A stretch of 64,000 bases of DNA. Source: Lachnospiraceae bacterium. Its GTDB lineage: Bacteria > Bacillota > Clostridia > Lachnospirales > Lachnospiraceae. The notes under the pieces were generated by a model that saw only the letters and a program-made list of their open reading frames with translations, was not told where the DNA came from and ran no database searches. The DNA lies in the NCBI GenBank assembly GCA_016286035.1, contig JAEERY010000013.1, positions 1 to 64,000 of the forward strand, written 5' to 3'. Shown in pieces: positions 44,333 through 53,697 of the stretch (position 1 is the first letter of the stretch; each line of letters starts with the position of its first letter). The position numbers were made by a program, and so were the translations under genes.

Positions 44333-45520
44333 ATGAAAAAGAAATTTCTGGTATGGTTACTTATAGCAAGTACAGCTATCGGCGCAATGGGCTGCGGAAG
44401 TTCCAAATATGACGGAGCCGCATATGCACCTGCAGCTACATCTGATGCATATTATGCCAAATCCGAATCAGCTTCTTATCTGAACGGAGCCACAATGGAT
44501 GCAGAAGCATATGAGGATATTGATTATTACGGCGATGAGATGGTCGCTTATACCGAAGAAAGCTATGATACTCCTGCAGCTGAGAGTTCGGTAAATATGG
44601 AGACTACCGAAAGTGCTCAGACATCAAACAGGAAACTCATACGTGATGTTACTTTAAACGTTGAAACCAAGGAATATGACTCACTTATAAACAATCTGAC
44701 TAACGAAGTCAACGAGTGCGGCGGCTACATCGAGTACATGGATGTACACAACACGAGCTATAAATCAACAAAATCCGCTCGTATGGCAAATCTGACGGTT
44801 CGAATACCGGCATCCAAGCTTGATGCTTTCCTTGGCAAGATCGGTTCTGTTTCAAATATAACAAGCCGTACCGAATCAGTTCGTGATGTGACTCTTACCT
44901 ACGTTGACATGCAGAGTCACAGAGATATGCTGATCGCCGAGCGTGACAGACTCATGGAGTATCTTGAGAGTGCCGAGACCATCGAAGAGATGATGACCAT
45001 CGAGGATCACCTGACAAACATCAGATATCAGATCGACAGCATGGAAAGCCAGTTAAGGACATATGACAATCAGGTTGATTACAGCACGGTTATAATCGGT
45101 ATCAGCGAGGTTATCGAGTATACTCCCGTTGTCGAGGAAGAAGAATCTGTATGGGAGCGCATTTCAAAGGGATTCTCAAGAAGCTTAAGAGATGTTGGTT
45201 ATGATATCAGAGAGTTCTTTGTAGACTTCATTATCGATCTTCCTTATATCATACTCGGTCTTGTAAAACTTGCTATCTATATATTCATAATATGGATCAT
45301 CTGGCGCCTCATCATATCACGTAACAAGAAACTTCGTGAATGGTTAAAGAAAAGAAAAGCCGATCATAAAGAATACAAGGCTGAAAAGAAGGCCGCAAAA
45401 GCTGCCAAAAAGGCTGCAAAGAAAGATGATAATGCTGCAGAATCTCCCAAAGAAGGAACTGATGTAACAGCATCAGAAAATACTAAGGAAGAAACCAACG
45501 AAGAAGCTAAAGAAGAATAA
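44333..45520 (+). CDS. DUF4349-type lipoprotein
   Basis: A lipoprotein signal ending AMGC is followed by a low-complexity Ala/Tyr/Asp linker. A DUF4349-like domain (about 95-265) has a segment rich in coiled coil, with VRIPASKLDAFL and RDVTLTYVDMQSHRDML. A transmembrane helix (about 300-325) and a lysine/alanine-rich cytoplasmic tail complete it. I start at the ATG at 44333 for a clean signal peptide after GGAGG. An ATG at 44306 is possible. It stands alone, divergent from era. Function unknown. Confidence 0.78.
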   Translation: MKKKFLVWLLIASTAIGAMGCGSSKYDGAAYAPAATSDAYYAKSESASYLNGATMDAEAYEDIDYYGDEMVAYTEESYDTPAAESSVNMETTESAQTSNRKLIRDVTLNVETKEYDSLINNLTNEVNECGGYIEYMDVHNTSYKSTKSARMANLTVRIPASKLDAFLGKIGSVSNITSRTESVRDVTLTYVDMQSHRDMLIAERDRLMEYLESAETIEEMMTIEDHLTNIRYQIDSMESQLRTYDNQVDYSTVIIGISEVIEYTPVVEEEESVWERISKGFSRSLRDVGYDIREFFVDFIIDLPYIILGLVKLAIYIFIIWIIWRLIISRNKKLREWLKKRKADHKEYKAEKKAAKAAKKAAKKDDNAAESPKEGTDVTASENTKEETNEEAKEE

Positions 45521-45525
45521 AGATC

Positions 45526-45553
45526 AAGGGTCAGTTAACAACTGACCCTTTTC
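45526..45553 (+). terminator. Bidirectional terminator after DUF4349 gene
   Basis: A perfect 11-bp stem (45526-45536 with 45540-45550) has a 3-base loop and a TTTTCTT tail on the plus strand. It lies between convergent genes. Confidence 0.9.
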
Positions 45554-47179
45554 TTATCTGTTTATGTTATATACAAAGAATTGATAGTCGTCTATCAGGC
45601 TTACCTCTTTGCCTCCAGACGCATCACAGACTCTTTGTGCCATCGATTCCGCGTCGGGGATATTTGTTCTCACAAACACCGCAATATCCTTTTCATTATC
45701 TTTTCTGCCTTCCAGCATGGAAGCAATATCACATTCATTAAAGTCGTCAGCGGATATGAAATATACCTGATCGTATTTCATAAGATAAAGATCCTGACCA
45801 TGATGCGGTGTGCTCCACTCGTCATATATGAATATGCAGTCTCTGTTTTTTGCAGTATATGTTATTATCCTTTCTCTCGTCTCCAGTATGTTTCGCTTCT
45901 CTATACGCTCAGGGATCGATACCTTTAGATATGCAAAACTAAAGATCATTGCAAGGATCAAAGCGATAATGATCCCTTTTTGTGAAAAGATAATGCGTAA
46001 AACAGATACCAGCAGTACACCGAATAAGATAATGAACGGTGCAAATGTAGGGCTTATATACAGCCATCTTGTCGAATATGAGACCTTAAACAGTATCATC
46101 CAGTAAACAAGAGAGGATACACCTAATATCAGTATACCGTTTATATTCACACTTTTATCTTTGACATCTTCTTTCTTTTCTTTTTTATTCTTTGACACCA
46201 CAAAGGCAACTATCAGAAGAACAAGCATAATGCAGATACATATAAGAAATCTTCCGTTGAATATCTCTTTATTGTAGGTGTCCGCAAATCCAATCAGATG
46301 ATCTTTATAAAACTGTGCATCGGTACTGTTTAGGTTTTCCATAGCCTGTTCACCGCGTTCACTGTGAAGCATATGTCTGAAGACGTATGGATATGCACAG
46401 AATGAAACTGCACTGCCTAACAGCTGACATATAAAAAACTTTATCCTGACTTTTCTTCTTTTCTGGGTTATAAGTATCACATATGTTACCGCTGCAACCG
46501 CAAAACACATGACATAATAGTAATAATGCGTGAGCGTACCTATGGTTGTCGTAAGTCCAAGTCCTATATAAAGCCATTTACTGTCATACTTCTCATCTGT
46601 TAATAGCAGACATAGGAACATATATATAAGCACAATGGCACACAAAGATGCATACATTCTTATATATGTTATCTCATCTTCCATTGCCGCGCTTCCTATC
46701 AGCAGGATGACCGGAACAAAAGCGCTCCACTTATCTTTTGAGATCCATAAAGATAACATATACACCATTACGAACATGACAATCCCGACTATGAAGTTTA
46801 TGAGATGACCCGGGAAAGTAGATACATCCTTTGGATTAAGGCTGCATACCACGTTTAGAAGCATAAAAAACAACGGAGGATGAACATCATCCCTTGCCTG
46901 TCTTACACTGTTTATTATGTTGAATCTCTCACCCTCATCAACAGCATAATAGCTTCTTATAAAGTCTCCCGTGACCCATCCGTTCTCACTGTGAGTCTCA
47001 ATAGTCCCCTGTCCCATGAAAAGGAATTCGACATTGTTGGCAAACCCCATTGAGAAAACTTCGTCATTGGCCAGATCGTCACCGTTTAAGTATATGATCA
47101 TAACAGTCATCGCGATAATCAAAACCGTCGCACATGCTATGATGAATTTGATCATTTTGGTATTTGATCCTGTTTTCAT
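45554..47179 (-). CDS. GT-C-fold membrane glycosyltransferase-like protein
   Basis: A 541-residue protein with about ten transmembrane helices. The first loop carries NDEVFS and the second DVHPPLFFML, the Asp-Glu and His-Pro-Pro pattern of the PMT/ArnT (GT39-like) superfamily that uses lipid-linked sugar donors. A soluble C-terminal domain of about 120 residues follows. The acceptor cannot be read from the sequence. It is divergent from a membrane sulfatase-like gene and shares a terminator with the lipoprotein gene. Confidence 0.75.
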   Translation of the reverse strand: MKTGSNTKMIKFIIACATVLIIAMTVMIIYLNGDDLANDEVFSMGFANNVEFLFMGQGTIETHSENGWVTGDFIRSYYAVDEGERFNIINSVRQARDDVHPPLFFMLLNVVCSLNPKDVSTFPGHLINFIVGIVMFVMVYMLSLWISKDKWSAFVPVILLIGSAAMEDEITYIRMYASLCAIVLIYMFLCLLLTDEKYDSKWLYIGLGLTTTIGTLTHYYYYVMCFAVAAVTYVILITQKRRKVRIKFFICQLLGSAVSFCAYPYVFRHMLHSERGEQAMENLNSTDAQFYKDHLIGFADTYNKEIFNGRFLICICIMLVLLIVAFVVSKNKKEKKEDVKDKSVNINGILILGVSSLVYWMILFKVSYSTRWLYISPTFAPFIILFGVLLVSVLRIIFSQKGIIIALILAMIFSFAYLKVSIPERIEKRNILETRERIITYTAKNRDCIFIYDEWSTPHHGQDLYLMKYDQVYFISADDFNECDIASMLEGRKDNEKDIAVFVRTNIPDAESMAQRVCDASGGKEVSLIDDYQFFVYNINR

Positions 47180-47298
47180 TAAATAATCCGTCTTTCATTC
47201 ATCCGCATTTTGAGCAGATTGTTTTATACCATTGATTATGATACTATGTTTAGGCAAAAGATTCTATACTAACAAAACGAAATTTTGAAAGGCTTGCC

Positions 47299-48948
47299 AT
47301 GGACCAGTCAAAAAAATCATTCATAAAACACGGGATCTGTATGGTTCTGTTCTTTGATATACTCGTTTCAATATTCGCTCCGATAGAATTCTATATAACA
47401 AACAAGGCTTATTTCTTTTTCAGCGGAAAAGAACTCCTCCCCTTTGCTTTTATACTGTTTTTTGTATTTCTGGCAAGCGGCGGAATCTTTGTCTTCTTGC
47501 TGTCTTTTGTAAATCGGAAGATCTCGACACCGATTATCGGTATTTTAATGGGTATTACAACTGCTTTATACATAATCGGAAACTTCATGGTTGTTAACTA
47601 CGGAGCCATGGATGGTCTTATCCCCCGATGGGAACGTTTCAAAAAAGAAGGGATCATCCAGACATCCACTGCTGTTGCGATCCCGATCATATTTCTTCTG
47701 ATATCCGTCATTGTGAAAAACAAGGAAAAAGTCCTAAAGATCTTCGCAACACTTGCACTCTGCCTGACAGGTGTGCTTTTGTTTACCCTCGTAAGCATAT
47801 GTATAACTACAGGTATTGATAAAGATCCGGAGTATATCATCACACGTAAAGGTGAATTTGATCTTTCAAAAGATCAGAACGTCATAGTTTTTATCATTGA
47901 TACATATGATTCCGTTCTGTTCGATGACATGTTTCGCGATGATCATGACAAGTATGCAGAAATGCTCAGTGATTTCACTTATTACCCGGATACATCTTCC
48001 ATGTATGCAGCCACCGAGCTTGCAATTCCTCATATAATAACAGGTATCTCTTATCACAATGAGCAGACATACGGAGATTACTTAAAATATGCCTTCAACA
48101 ACTCAAAACTTCTCGATCATCTTTCTGCAAACAAATATTCAACGGGTCTTTTCACCATATGCAGGATGCCTCAGGAAGAAAGTTCATTAAGATTTGATAA
48201 TGTCCAGTACATCAAAAGAACCGTTTCATCGCACAGAAGACTTGAAGGCTATATGTATAAGTTTTTAGGTTTCAGATATATGCCGCAGCCTTTGAAAAAG
48301 TATTTCTGGTTCTATCCTGATGAGATGCGTTCAAACATTGAATCAAGTGTCGATGAATCTGTAGTTCTTTACGGAGATAATAACTATGATTTCGATTCGA
48401 GTCTTGACGGTATTAATACATCCAATGAGAAAAAAACATTCCGTCTGTATCATATAGACGGTGTTCATCCGCCGTTTTCAATATCAGCCGACTTCTCCCC
48501 TTCAGGATCCGTTACCAGTATTGAGGAGGAAGCCTGCGGGATAATGTATGTTGTCGATCATCTGCTCACACTTCTTAAGCAAAATAACGTTTATGACAAC
48601 AGTGCTATTGTCATAATGGCAGATCACGGATATTTTGATGAACGTTCAAATCCCCTTTTCATGATCAAGGGTGTAAATGAATCACATCCTCTTGAGGTAT
48701 CCGACAAACCTCTGTCTTATGAATATCTTCAGGACGTTCTTATAAATCTTTGCGACGGAATGGATGCGAAAAGTGCTGTGATGTCGGATATGAGTGAAAC
48801 AAATGGCAGGCATTACTATTTCTATTCATGGAATAAGGACATGAAGGATTATGCTTATGCAAATACGATAACAGAATACATCATCCCGAGTAATGTTCGT
48901 GACACTGATTCATATGAAGAGATCAATGTATATGAAGATCCGGAATGA
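47299..48948 (+). CDS. Membrane sulfatase/phosphoglycerol transferase-like protein
   Basis: Five predicted N-terminal helices (within about 12-172) precede an extracytoplasmic alkaline-phosphatase-superfamily domain. It begins IVFIIDTYDS with metal aspartate D201, has a probable nucleophile T239 in AATELAIPHIITG, and has the metal motif MADHG near residue 440. This layout is like lipoteichoic-acid-synthase-type or cell-surface phosphotransferases, though the stretch is not close to LtaS. GAAAGG precedes the ATG. It may modify the surface glycan with the divergent GT-C gene (inference). Confidence 0.75.
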   Translation: MDQSKKSFIKHGICMVLFFDILVSIFAPIEFYITNKAYFFFSGKELLPFAFILFFVFLASGGIFVFLLSFVNRKISTPIIGILMGITTALYIIGNFMVVNYGAMDGLIPRWERFKKEGIIQTSTAVAIPIIFLLISVIVKNKEKVLKIFATLALCLTGVLLFTLVSICITTGIDKDPEYIITRKGEFDLSKDQNVIVFIIDTYDSVLFDDMFRDDHDKYAEMLSDFTYYPDTSSMYAATELAIPHIITGISYHNEQTYGDYLKYAFNNSKLLDHLSANKYSTGLFTICRMPQEESSLRFDNVQYIKRTVSSHRRLEGYMYKFLGFRYMPQPLKKYFWFYPDEMRSNIESSVDESVVLYGDNNYDFDSSLDGINTSNEKKTFRLYHIDGVHPPFSISADFSPSGSVTSIEEEACGIMYVVDHLLTLLKQNNVYDNSAIVIMADHGYFDERSNPLFMIKGVNESHPLEVSDKPLSYEYLQDVLINLCDGMDAKSAVMSDMSETNGRHYYFYSWNKDMKDYAYANTITEYIIPSNVRDTDSYEEINVYEDPE

Positions 48949-48978
48949 TAATTGTATAAACTGATATAAAATAAAATC

Positions 48979-49008
48979 AAAAAAGACGGCAGTTCTACCG
49001 TCTTTTTT
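48979..49008 (+). terminator. Bidirectional terminator between sulfatase-like and hxlR genes
   Basis: An 11-bp stem (48979-48989 with 48998-49008) is formed by A-rich and T-rich flanks around GACGG/CCGTC. The T run is present on both strands. Confidence 0.88.
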
Positions 49009-49011
49009 TCT

Positions 49012-49350
49012 TTACTTTAGATTCTCTTCTCCCCACCTTTTGAGTTCCAAAAGGATCGGTACTATACTCATGGCTTTTTCAGTCAGTGAGTATTCAACCC
49101 TCACCGGCATCTCCATATACTGCACACGCTTAACAAGGCCGTCATCTTCCATTTCCTTTAATGAATTAGCCAGCATTGTATTTGTTATGCCAAAAACCTT
49201 TCTCTTTAATTCGCCATAGCGTATTGTTCCTTCCCTGTCTATGACGCACAAGATCATGATCTTCCATTTCCCGCCAATGATATCCAGAACTCTCTTAAGC
49301 CCACATCTTTCTCCTGAGATGTCCCCGCACAGCGATTCATGTTTTTCCAT
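49012..49350 (-). CDS. HxlR-family winged-helix regulator
   Basis: A 112-residue DNA-binding protein with the HxlR pattern: CGLKRVLDIIGGKWKIMIL, then ELKRKVFGITNTMLANSLKEMEDDGLV. Cysteines in the N-terminal region (C8, C16) and C35 could allow redox sensing as in some HxlR proteins. It is divergent from thioredoxin, with 134 bases between starts, so it may control that gene (inference). Confidence 0.88.
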   Translation of the reverse strand: MEKHESLCGDISGERCGLKRVLDIIGGKWKIMILCVIDREGTIRYGELKRKVFGITNTMLANSLKEMEDDGLVKRVQYMEMPVRVEYSLTEKAMSIVPILLELKRWGEENLK

Positions 49351-49405
49351 ATTTTCACCTTTTATCAGTCAGTTTTTTCTTACCAGCTAAATATATTCTG
49401 CGTAC

Positions 49406-49433
49406 TTGATATATTTTTTATACCATATACAAT
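49406..49433 (+). promoter_or_regulatory. Probable thioredoxin promoter
   Basis: TTGATA (49406-49411) and TACAAT (49428-49433) are separated by 16 bases in the hxlR-trx divergent region. Confidence 0.45.
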
Positions 49434-49484
49434 AACATTATCAGATACAAAAAACAATCATTTTCAGAAAGGATGGATTTACAT

Positions 49485-49802
49485 ATGGAATACAGATTCA
49501 CAAAAGAAAACTTTAATGATGAGGTAATAAACAGCAATGTACCGGTAATGATCGACTTCTATGCCGATTGGTGCGGTCCCTGCAAGATGATGATGCCCAT
49601 AGTTGAAAAAATGGCTGACAAATACGACGGCAAGGTAAAGATCGGTAAAGTAAACGTAGATAACGAATCCGATCTTGCCGAACAATTCGGAGTGATGAGC
49701 ATTCCAAGCTTCTTCTTTTTCAAAAACGGCAAGGTTGTAATGCAGTCTGTAGGTGGTATGCGTGAAGCCGATCTTGTTGCCAAAATTGAGTCTCTTCTTT
49801 AA
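49485..49802 (+). CDS. trxA: Thioredoxin
   Basis: A 105-residue thioredoxin with the active site WCGPC and the cis-proline loop SIPSF. It reduces disulfides, with electrons from thioredoxin reductase (not in this window). The ATG at 49485 is spaced well from GGATGG. An ATG four codons earlier sits on the ribosome site. A terminator follows. Confidence 0.93.
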   Translation: MEYRFTKENFNDEVINSNVPVMIDFYADWCGPCKMMMPIVEKMADKYDGKVKIGKVNVDNESDLAEQFGVMSIPSFFFFKNGKVVMQSVGGMREADLVAKIESLL

Positions 49803-49819
49803 ACTCGTTTTAAATGATT

Positions 49820-49850
49820 AAAGCTCCGTTACCGGAGCTTTAGTTGTTTT
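49820..49850 (+). terminator. Terminator between trx and downstream minus-strand gene
   Basis: A perfect 9-bp stem AAAGCTCCG/CGGAGCTTT (49820-49828 with 49833-49841) has a TTAC loop and is followed by GTTTTA. It also ends the minus-strand run from the HerA gene. Confidence 0.82.
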
Positions 49851-49859
49851 ATCGTGCCA

Positions 49860-50291
49860 TCAGGTTTTGAATATACCGAACATCTTGTCATTGAATCCGG
49901 CTATCAGGCTGTTGTAATCAATATATTTGATGTCCATTTCAAACTTTTTGTTCCATGTTTCAAGAAGACTGTCACAGGCTTGTTTTGCCTTCTCATTCAT
50001 ATCGGCATCCTTCCCTGCAAGAAGCATAGCGGGAAAAAGAAAATAGATCATAAACAGGCTCAGATCATGCTTCTTTAGCTTGCCGACCTTACCCATGAAT
50101 TTATATCTTTCAAATACACTGTCAACAAATCCCTCATAATCATATTCATCCGATGATTCCAGACCTGCGATGGAAATGATCTCCTTAGAATACTTTTCTT
50201 TAAACACATCCATGTTCTTTATGTATTTTGCTTTTTTGAGATTCTTCATCAGAAGCTCATAATCATTAAATACTTTTATATCTTCTTTCAT
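49860..50291 (-). CDS. Conserved-looking hypothetical protein
   Basis: A 143-residue soluble protein, mostly helical and lysine-rich, with an ordered segment SLFMIYFLFPAMLLAG that may be buried or membrane-associated. I choose the ATG at 50291 because GGAG lies six bases upstream. An ATG at 50303 has a poor site. It is the last gene of the run that starts with the HerA gene. I do not recognise a family. Confidence 0.55.
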   Translation of the reverse strand: MKEDIKVFNDYELLMKNLKKAKYIKNMDVFKEKYSKEIISIAGLESSDEYDYEGFVDSVFERYKFMGKVGKLKKHDLSLFMIYFLFPAMLLAGKDADMNEKAKQACDSLLETWNKKFEMDIKYIDYNSLIAGFNDKMFGIFKT

Positions 50292-50324
50292 TTTATTCTC
50301 CATTTACCGTACAGCTTTAAGCAC

Positions 50325-53273
50325 TCAGGCCGACTCGATCATGTTAAGAAGATTGTCAAATCTCTCTTTCTCATTTTTGATCATCTCTTCGTTACCTACT
50401 ACGCAGATATATCCGTCTTTGAGTATCGCATCTATATAATCCGAAAGAGAACGTATCCTGTCAACATTGGTTGAGAGCACCTCATCTCTTTCCTTCTGAA
50501 AATCAGCCTCAGAAAGATTTGTCATATATGCGCTAAGAGACTTCAAGGCCTTTGCTGAAGGCGTAAGAGGCGTATCAAGTTCGCTTATAGCTCCTATGAT
50601 GTACTGTGTCATCGCTCTGTCATTGATATCAAAATTCTTAAGATAATCGGGAATGCCGTCATATACATCAAGAGTCTTTGCAAGGTTAGGATCCCTGTAT
50701 GAAACAAAGAAGCTGTCTCCGCTCTTTCCGAATGAACTCATGCATCCGTATGCACCGTTTTTTACTCTGACATTGAGCCACAGATAATCATAGCTCATGA
50801 TAACCCTTAATACTTTGAGACTTCCGGTGTAATTAAATCCTTTTTGAATGAAGTTTCCTCCTCTGCATACATAATTCACCTGAGATGAATTCATGATACC
50901 TTCATTCTTAACTTCCGGTACGGGTATATATACTCTATTGCTATTTAAATCCATATCCTTATCAGAAGCAAGATTATCAAGGAATACTTTGGATCTTTCT
51001 TCGAAGGCTTTATACTCTTTCTCGCTTCCCGCAAAATCAAACATCAGATTGTCTTTTCTGAATATCTGTTTTGAAAGCTTTATGAGTTTCTCGGCGTATT
51101 CGCTCTTTTTTGCATCATAGTCATTATCGATCTTTTCAATGAGCTTATAACTGCTGTATCCACTTAGTCTGTCTGTAATAACGGCACCTTTGCTGAAATA
51201 TGTTCCCGCTCTGCCTATAGCAACCTGGTGGCCGGAACTCATCATTGTAGCCTGTGCCCTTGATCTCATCTCACTTATGAGTTCTTTGTTTCTCTTCTCA
51301 TTATCAAGTACAGAGGTGAATATGATCTCCTCCATCAGTTCAAAAGCATCATCCAGCCCGCCTTCCAGGACCTTTGCTTTCCATTCAAACGTAACTCTGT
51401 TGTTATCAAGATTTTTTGAATCAGTATAGATGTTGCAGACAGGAACAATGCCGCCGGTCCTTATATTTATGACGTTAAAAAGTTCTCCATATGTATGTTT
51501 GGCCGTATCCACAAGTCCCATCGTGTTTTTGAGTGTGCCTACATAGCCAAACAGTTCATCATCAACATCAGTCACATCGAATATGAGTCTTACATAGTCT
51601 ATGCCATGAGTGTCAACGTCATGATAAAGGCTTTTAACCCCTTCGATGTCACGCATATCATTGTAAAGTTTTCCGGTCTCTTTTTTGATATCACTCAGTT
51701 CAAGTACAGGGATACACTCAAGCTGTTCCTCTGTGTCTTCCTGTTCCTGGTATTCTTTTAGCTCGGCTGTTTTTCTGACGATATCATCGATCTCATCCTT
51801 ACTCAATGTTGCTTTATATGAAGCCAGTTTTTCGGCAAGCTTTTTCTCTTCCTTTTCGACCAGTCCTACCTCAGGAGTAACTATGACTACTGATCTGTGA
51901 TTATTATTGAGAAGATATGTCTTAACAAGGCCTTCATAATAGCCAGTATCGATATTATCTCTCAGTGTTTTAAACGTCTCGCCCGCAGCTATATGTATGA
52001 ACGGCTTATTATCATCATAGAGCCAGCTGTCCAATACCTGGAGCCCATACATAAGACCCGGAGGATATGAACCGAAATCCGCCTCTCTGTACTTAAACTC
52101 AAGCGCATTAACAGCAGCACGCAGAGTATCTTTATCAAATCCGTTTTCTACTATATCCTCAAGAACTTCCTTTATAGTATCAAGAAACAGCTGCTTTTTG
52201 TCTTCATCGGAGTTCTTTGCAACTATCGAAAAATACGGCTGTTTTATGCCGTTCTCACAGTAGCTGTATATATCCTTGCCTATGCCTCTGTCTAACATCG
52301 TCTGCTTGAGTACCGCTCCAGGAGCTGTACACAAAGCGTAATCAAGTATTTGAAGAGCTATATACTCTACAGGATCAAGACTGTTACTGAACACGGCATT
52401 GTAAGATATATAAGTATTTTCTTTTAACGGTTCGCTTTCTGTTATCGAAAAGCTCTTGTTAATCTGAACAGGCTCATCGAATCCTTTTTGAGTTTCTATC
52501 TGTGAATCAACATTTAGCAATTCATATGAAGACAGATACTTTTCATCTATAAACGACAGTTTTTCCTCATAATCCATATCTCCGTAAAGATAGATATAGC
52601 TGTTGGATGGATGATAATACTTCTTATATGTCTCTATATATTTTTCATATGTAAGATTGGGGATATACTCAGGATCACCGCCCGATTCGTTTCCGTATGT
52701 CGTATCGGGGAACAGTGAATTGAAAATCTCTCTTTCAAGCACATCATCCGGAGAAGAAAATGCACCTTTCATCTCATTGTAGACAACACCGTTGATCGTA
52801 AGATCATCATCGGCATTCTCCATCTCATAATGCCATCCCTCCTGCTTGAATGTAAGATCATTCTTTAGGATGTTGGGATAGAAAACGGCATCCAGATATA
52901 CATGCATCAGATTCATGAAATCCTTGTCGTTAGTGCTTGCAACGGGATAAACAGTCTTATCCGGATAAGTCATTGCATTCAAAAAAGTATTTAATGAGCC
53001 CTTAACAAGCTCTACAAACGGATCCTTCACCGGGAATTCTTTTGATCCGCACAAAACAGAATGCTCCAGGATGTGCATCACGCCTGTACTGTCATTCGGC
53101 GTAGTCCTGAAGCCAATATAGAACACTTTATTGTCATCATCGTTGTTAAGGAGAACAACTCTTGCTCCCGATCTTTTGTGTCTTAACAGGTATCCAACAC
53201 TGTTAAGATCATCTATATTCTCCTTACTTATAAGTTCATAAGCACCAAGCTTTTCGAAATCGATATTTCTCAC
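50325..53273 (-). CDS. M16C (presequence-protease-like) zinc metallopeptidase
   Basis: A 982-residue single-chain M16 peptidase of the PreP/PqqL-like C subfamily. The inverted zinc motif HILEH is at 67-71 and the downstream acidic ligand lies around VVYNEMKGA. Four M16 lobes fit the length. No signal peptide is present, so it acts in the cytoplasm on short peptides or signal sequences. It follows a small unknown gene by 27 bases. Confidence 0.9.
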   Translation of the reverse strand: MRNIDFEKLGAYELISKENIDDLNSVGYLLRHKRSGARVVLLNNDDDNKVFYIGFRTTPNDSTGVMHILEHSVLCGSKEFPVKDPFVELVKGSLNTFLNAMTYPDKTVYPVASTNDKDFMNLMHVYLDAVFYPNILKNDLTFKQEGWHYEMENADDDLTINGVVYNEMKGAFSSPDDVLEREIFNSLFPDTTYGNESGGDPEYIPNLTYEKYIETYKKYYHPSNSYIYLYGDMDYEEKLSFIDEKYLSSYELLNVDSQIETQKGFDEPVQINKSFSITESEPLKENTYISYNAVFSNSLDPVEYIALQILDYALCTAPGAVLKQTMLDRGIGKDIYSYCENGIKQPYFSIVAKNSDEDKKQLFLDTIKEVLEDIVENGFDKDTLRAAVNALEFKYREADFGSYPPGLMYGLQVLDSWLYDDNKPFIHIAAGETFKTLRDNIDTGYYEGLVKTYLLNNNHRSVVIVTPEVGLVEKEEKKLAEKLASYKATLSKDEIDDIVRKTAELKEYQEQEDTEEQLECIPVLELSDIKKETGKLYNDMRDIEGVKSLYHDVDTHGIDYVRLIFDVTDVDDELFGYVGTLKNTMGLVDTAKHTYGELFNVINIRTGGIVPVCNIYTDSKNLDNNRVTFEWKAKVLEGGLDDAFELMEEIIFTSVLDNEKRNKELISEMRSRAQATMMSSGHQVAIGRAGTYFSKGAVITDRLSGYSSYKLIEKIDNDYDAKKSEYAEKLIKLSKQIFRKDNLMFDFAGSEKEYKAFEERSKVFLDNLASDKDMDLNSNRVYIPVPEVKNEGIMNSSQVNYVCRGGNFIQKGFNYTGSLKVLRVIMSYDYLWLNVRVKNGAYGCMSSFGKSGDSFFVSYRDPNLAKTLDVYDGIPDYLKNFDINDRAMTQYIIGAISELDTPLTPSAKALKSLSAYMTNLSEADFQKERDEVLSTNVDRIRSLSDYIDAILKDGYICVVGNEEMIKNEKERFDNLLNMIESA

Positions 53274-53300
53274 GCCCGATATCTCCTTTTAAATATATAT

Positions 53301-53693
53301 TTATGATACACCCAGCATGTTTATCTTGCTGATATGCATCTCTTCTACAAATATCGTATTCATGTTCTCATGAAGATATTCATCATCTACTATTTCATCG
53401 ATCTTGAGATCATGAGCAATATAAGACTCTTTTTTATCATCAAAAACATAGAGTCTGAACTTTGCTTTTAGTTTTTTATATATCATATATGACATATCTT
53501 CTTTTTTCATGAAAAAGATATGATTTTCAATGCTGGTCTCTCTGGACATCTCTTTTAATATATATCTGGACAGGATGATCTTAAACTTGAAAGGTATCTC
53601 ATCAATATCCAGCATCTCACCATATGTGAGTTTTGCACCTATATAAAGATTTGTCACGTCCTGAACGACATGCTTGTAATCTCTTTCTGCCAT
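53301..53693 (-). CDS. Hypothetical protein
   Basis: A 130-residue acidic protein with repeated hydrophobic strands and no cysteine. Nothing in it matches a family I recognise. It lies 4 bases after the sigma-like gene and 27 bases before the M16C gene, so it is part of the same transcript. Tight spacing supports it as a real gene. Confidence 0.6.
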   Translation of the reverse strand: MAERDYKHVVQDVTNLYIGAKLTYGEMLDIDEIPFKFKIILSRYILKEMSRETSIENHIFFMKKEDMSYMIYKKLKAKFRLYVFDDKKESYIAHDLKIDEIVDDEYLHENMNTIFVEEMHISKINMLGVS

Positions 53694-53697
53694 AAAG

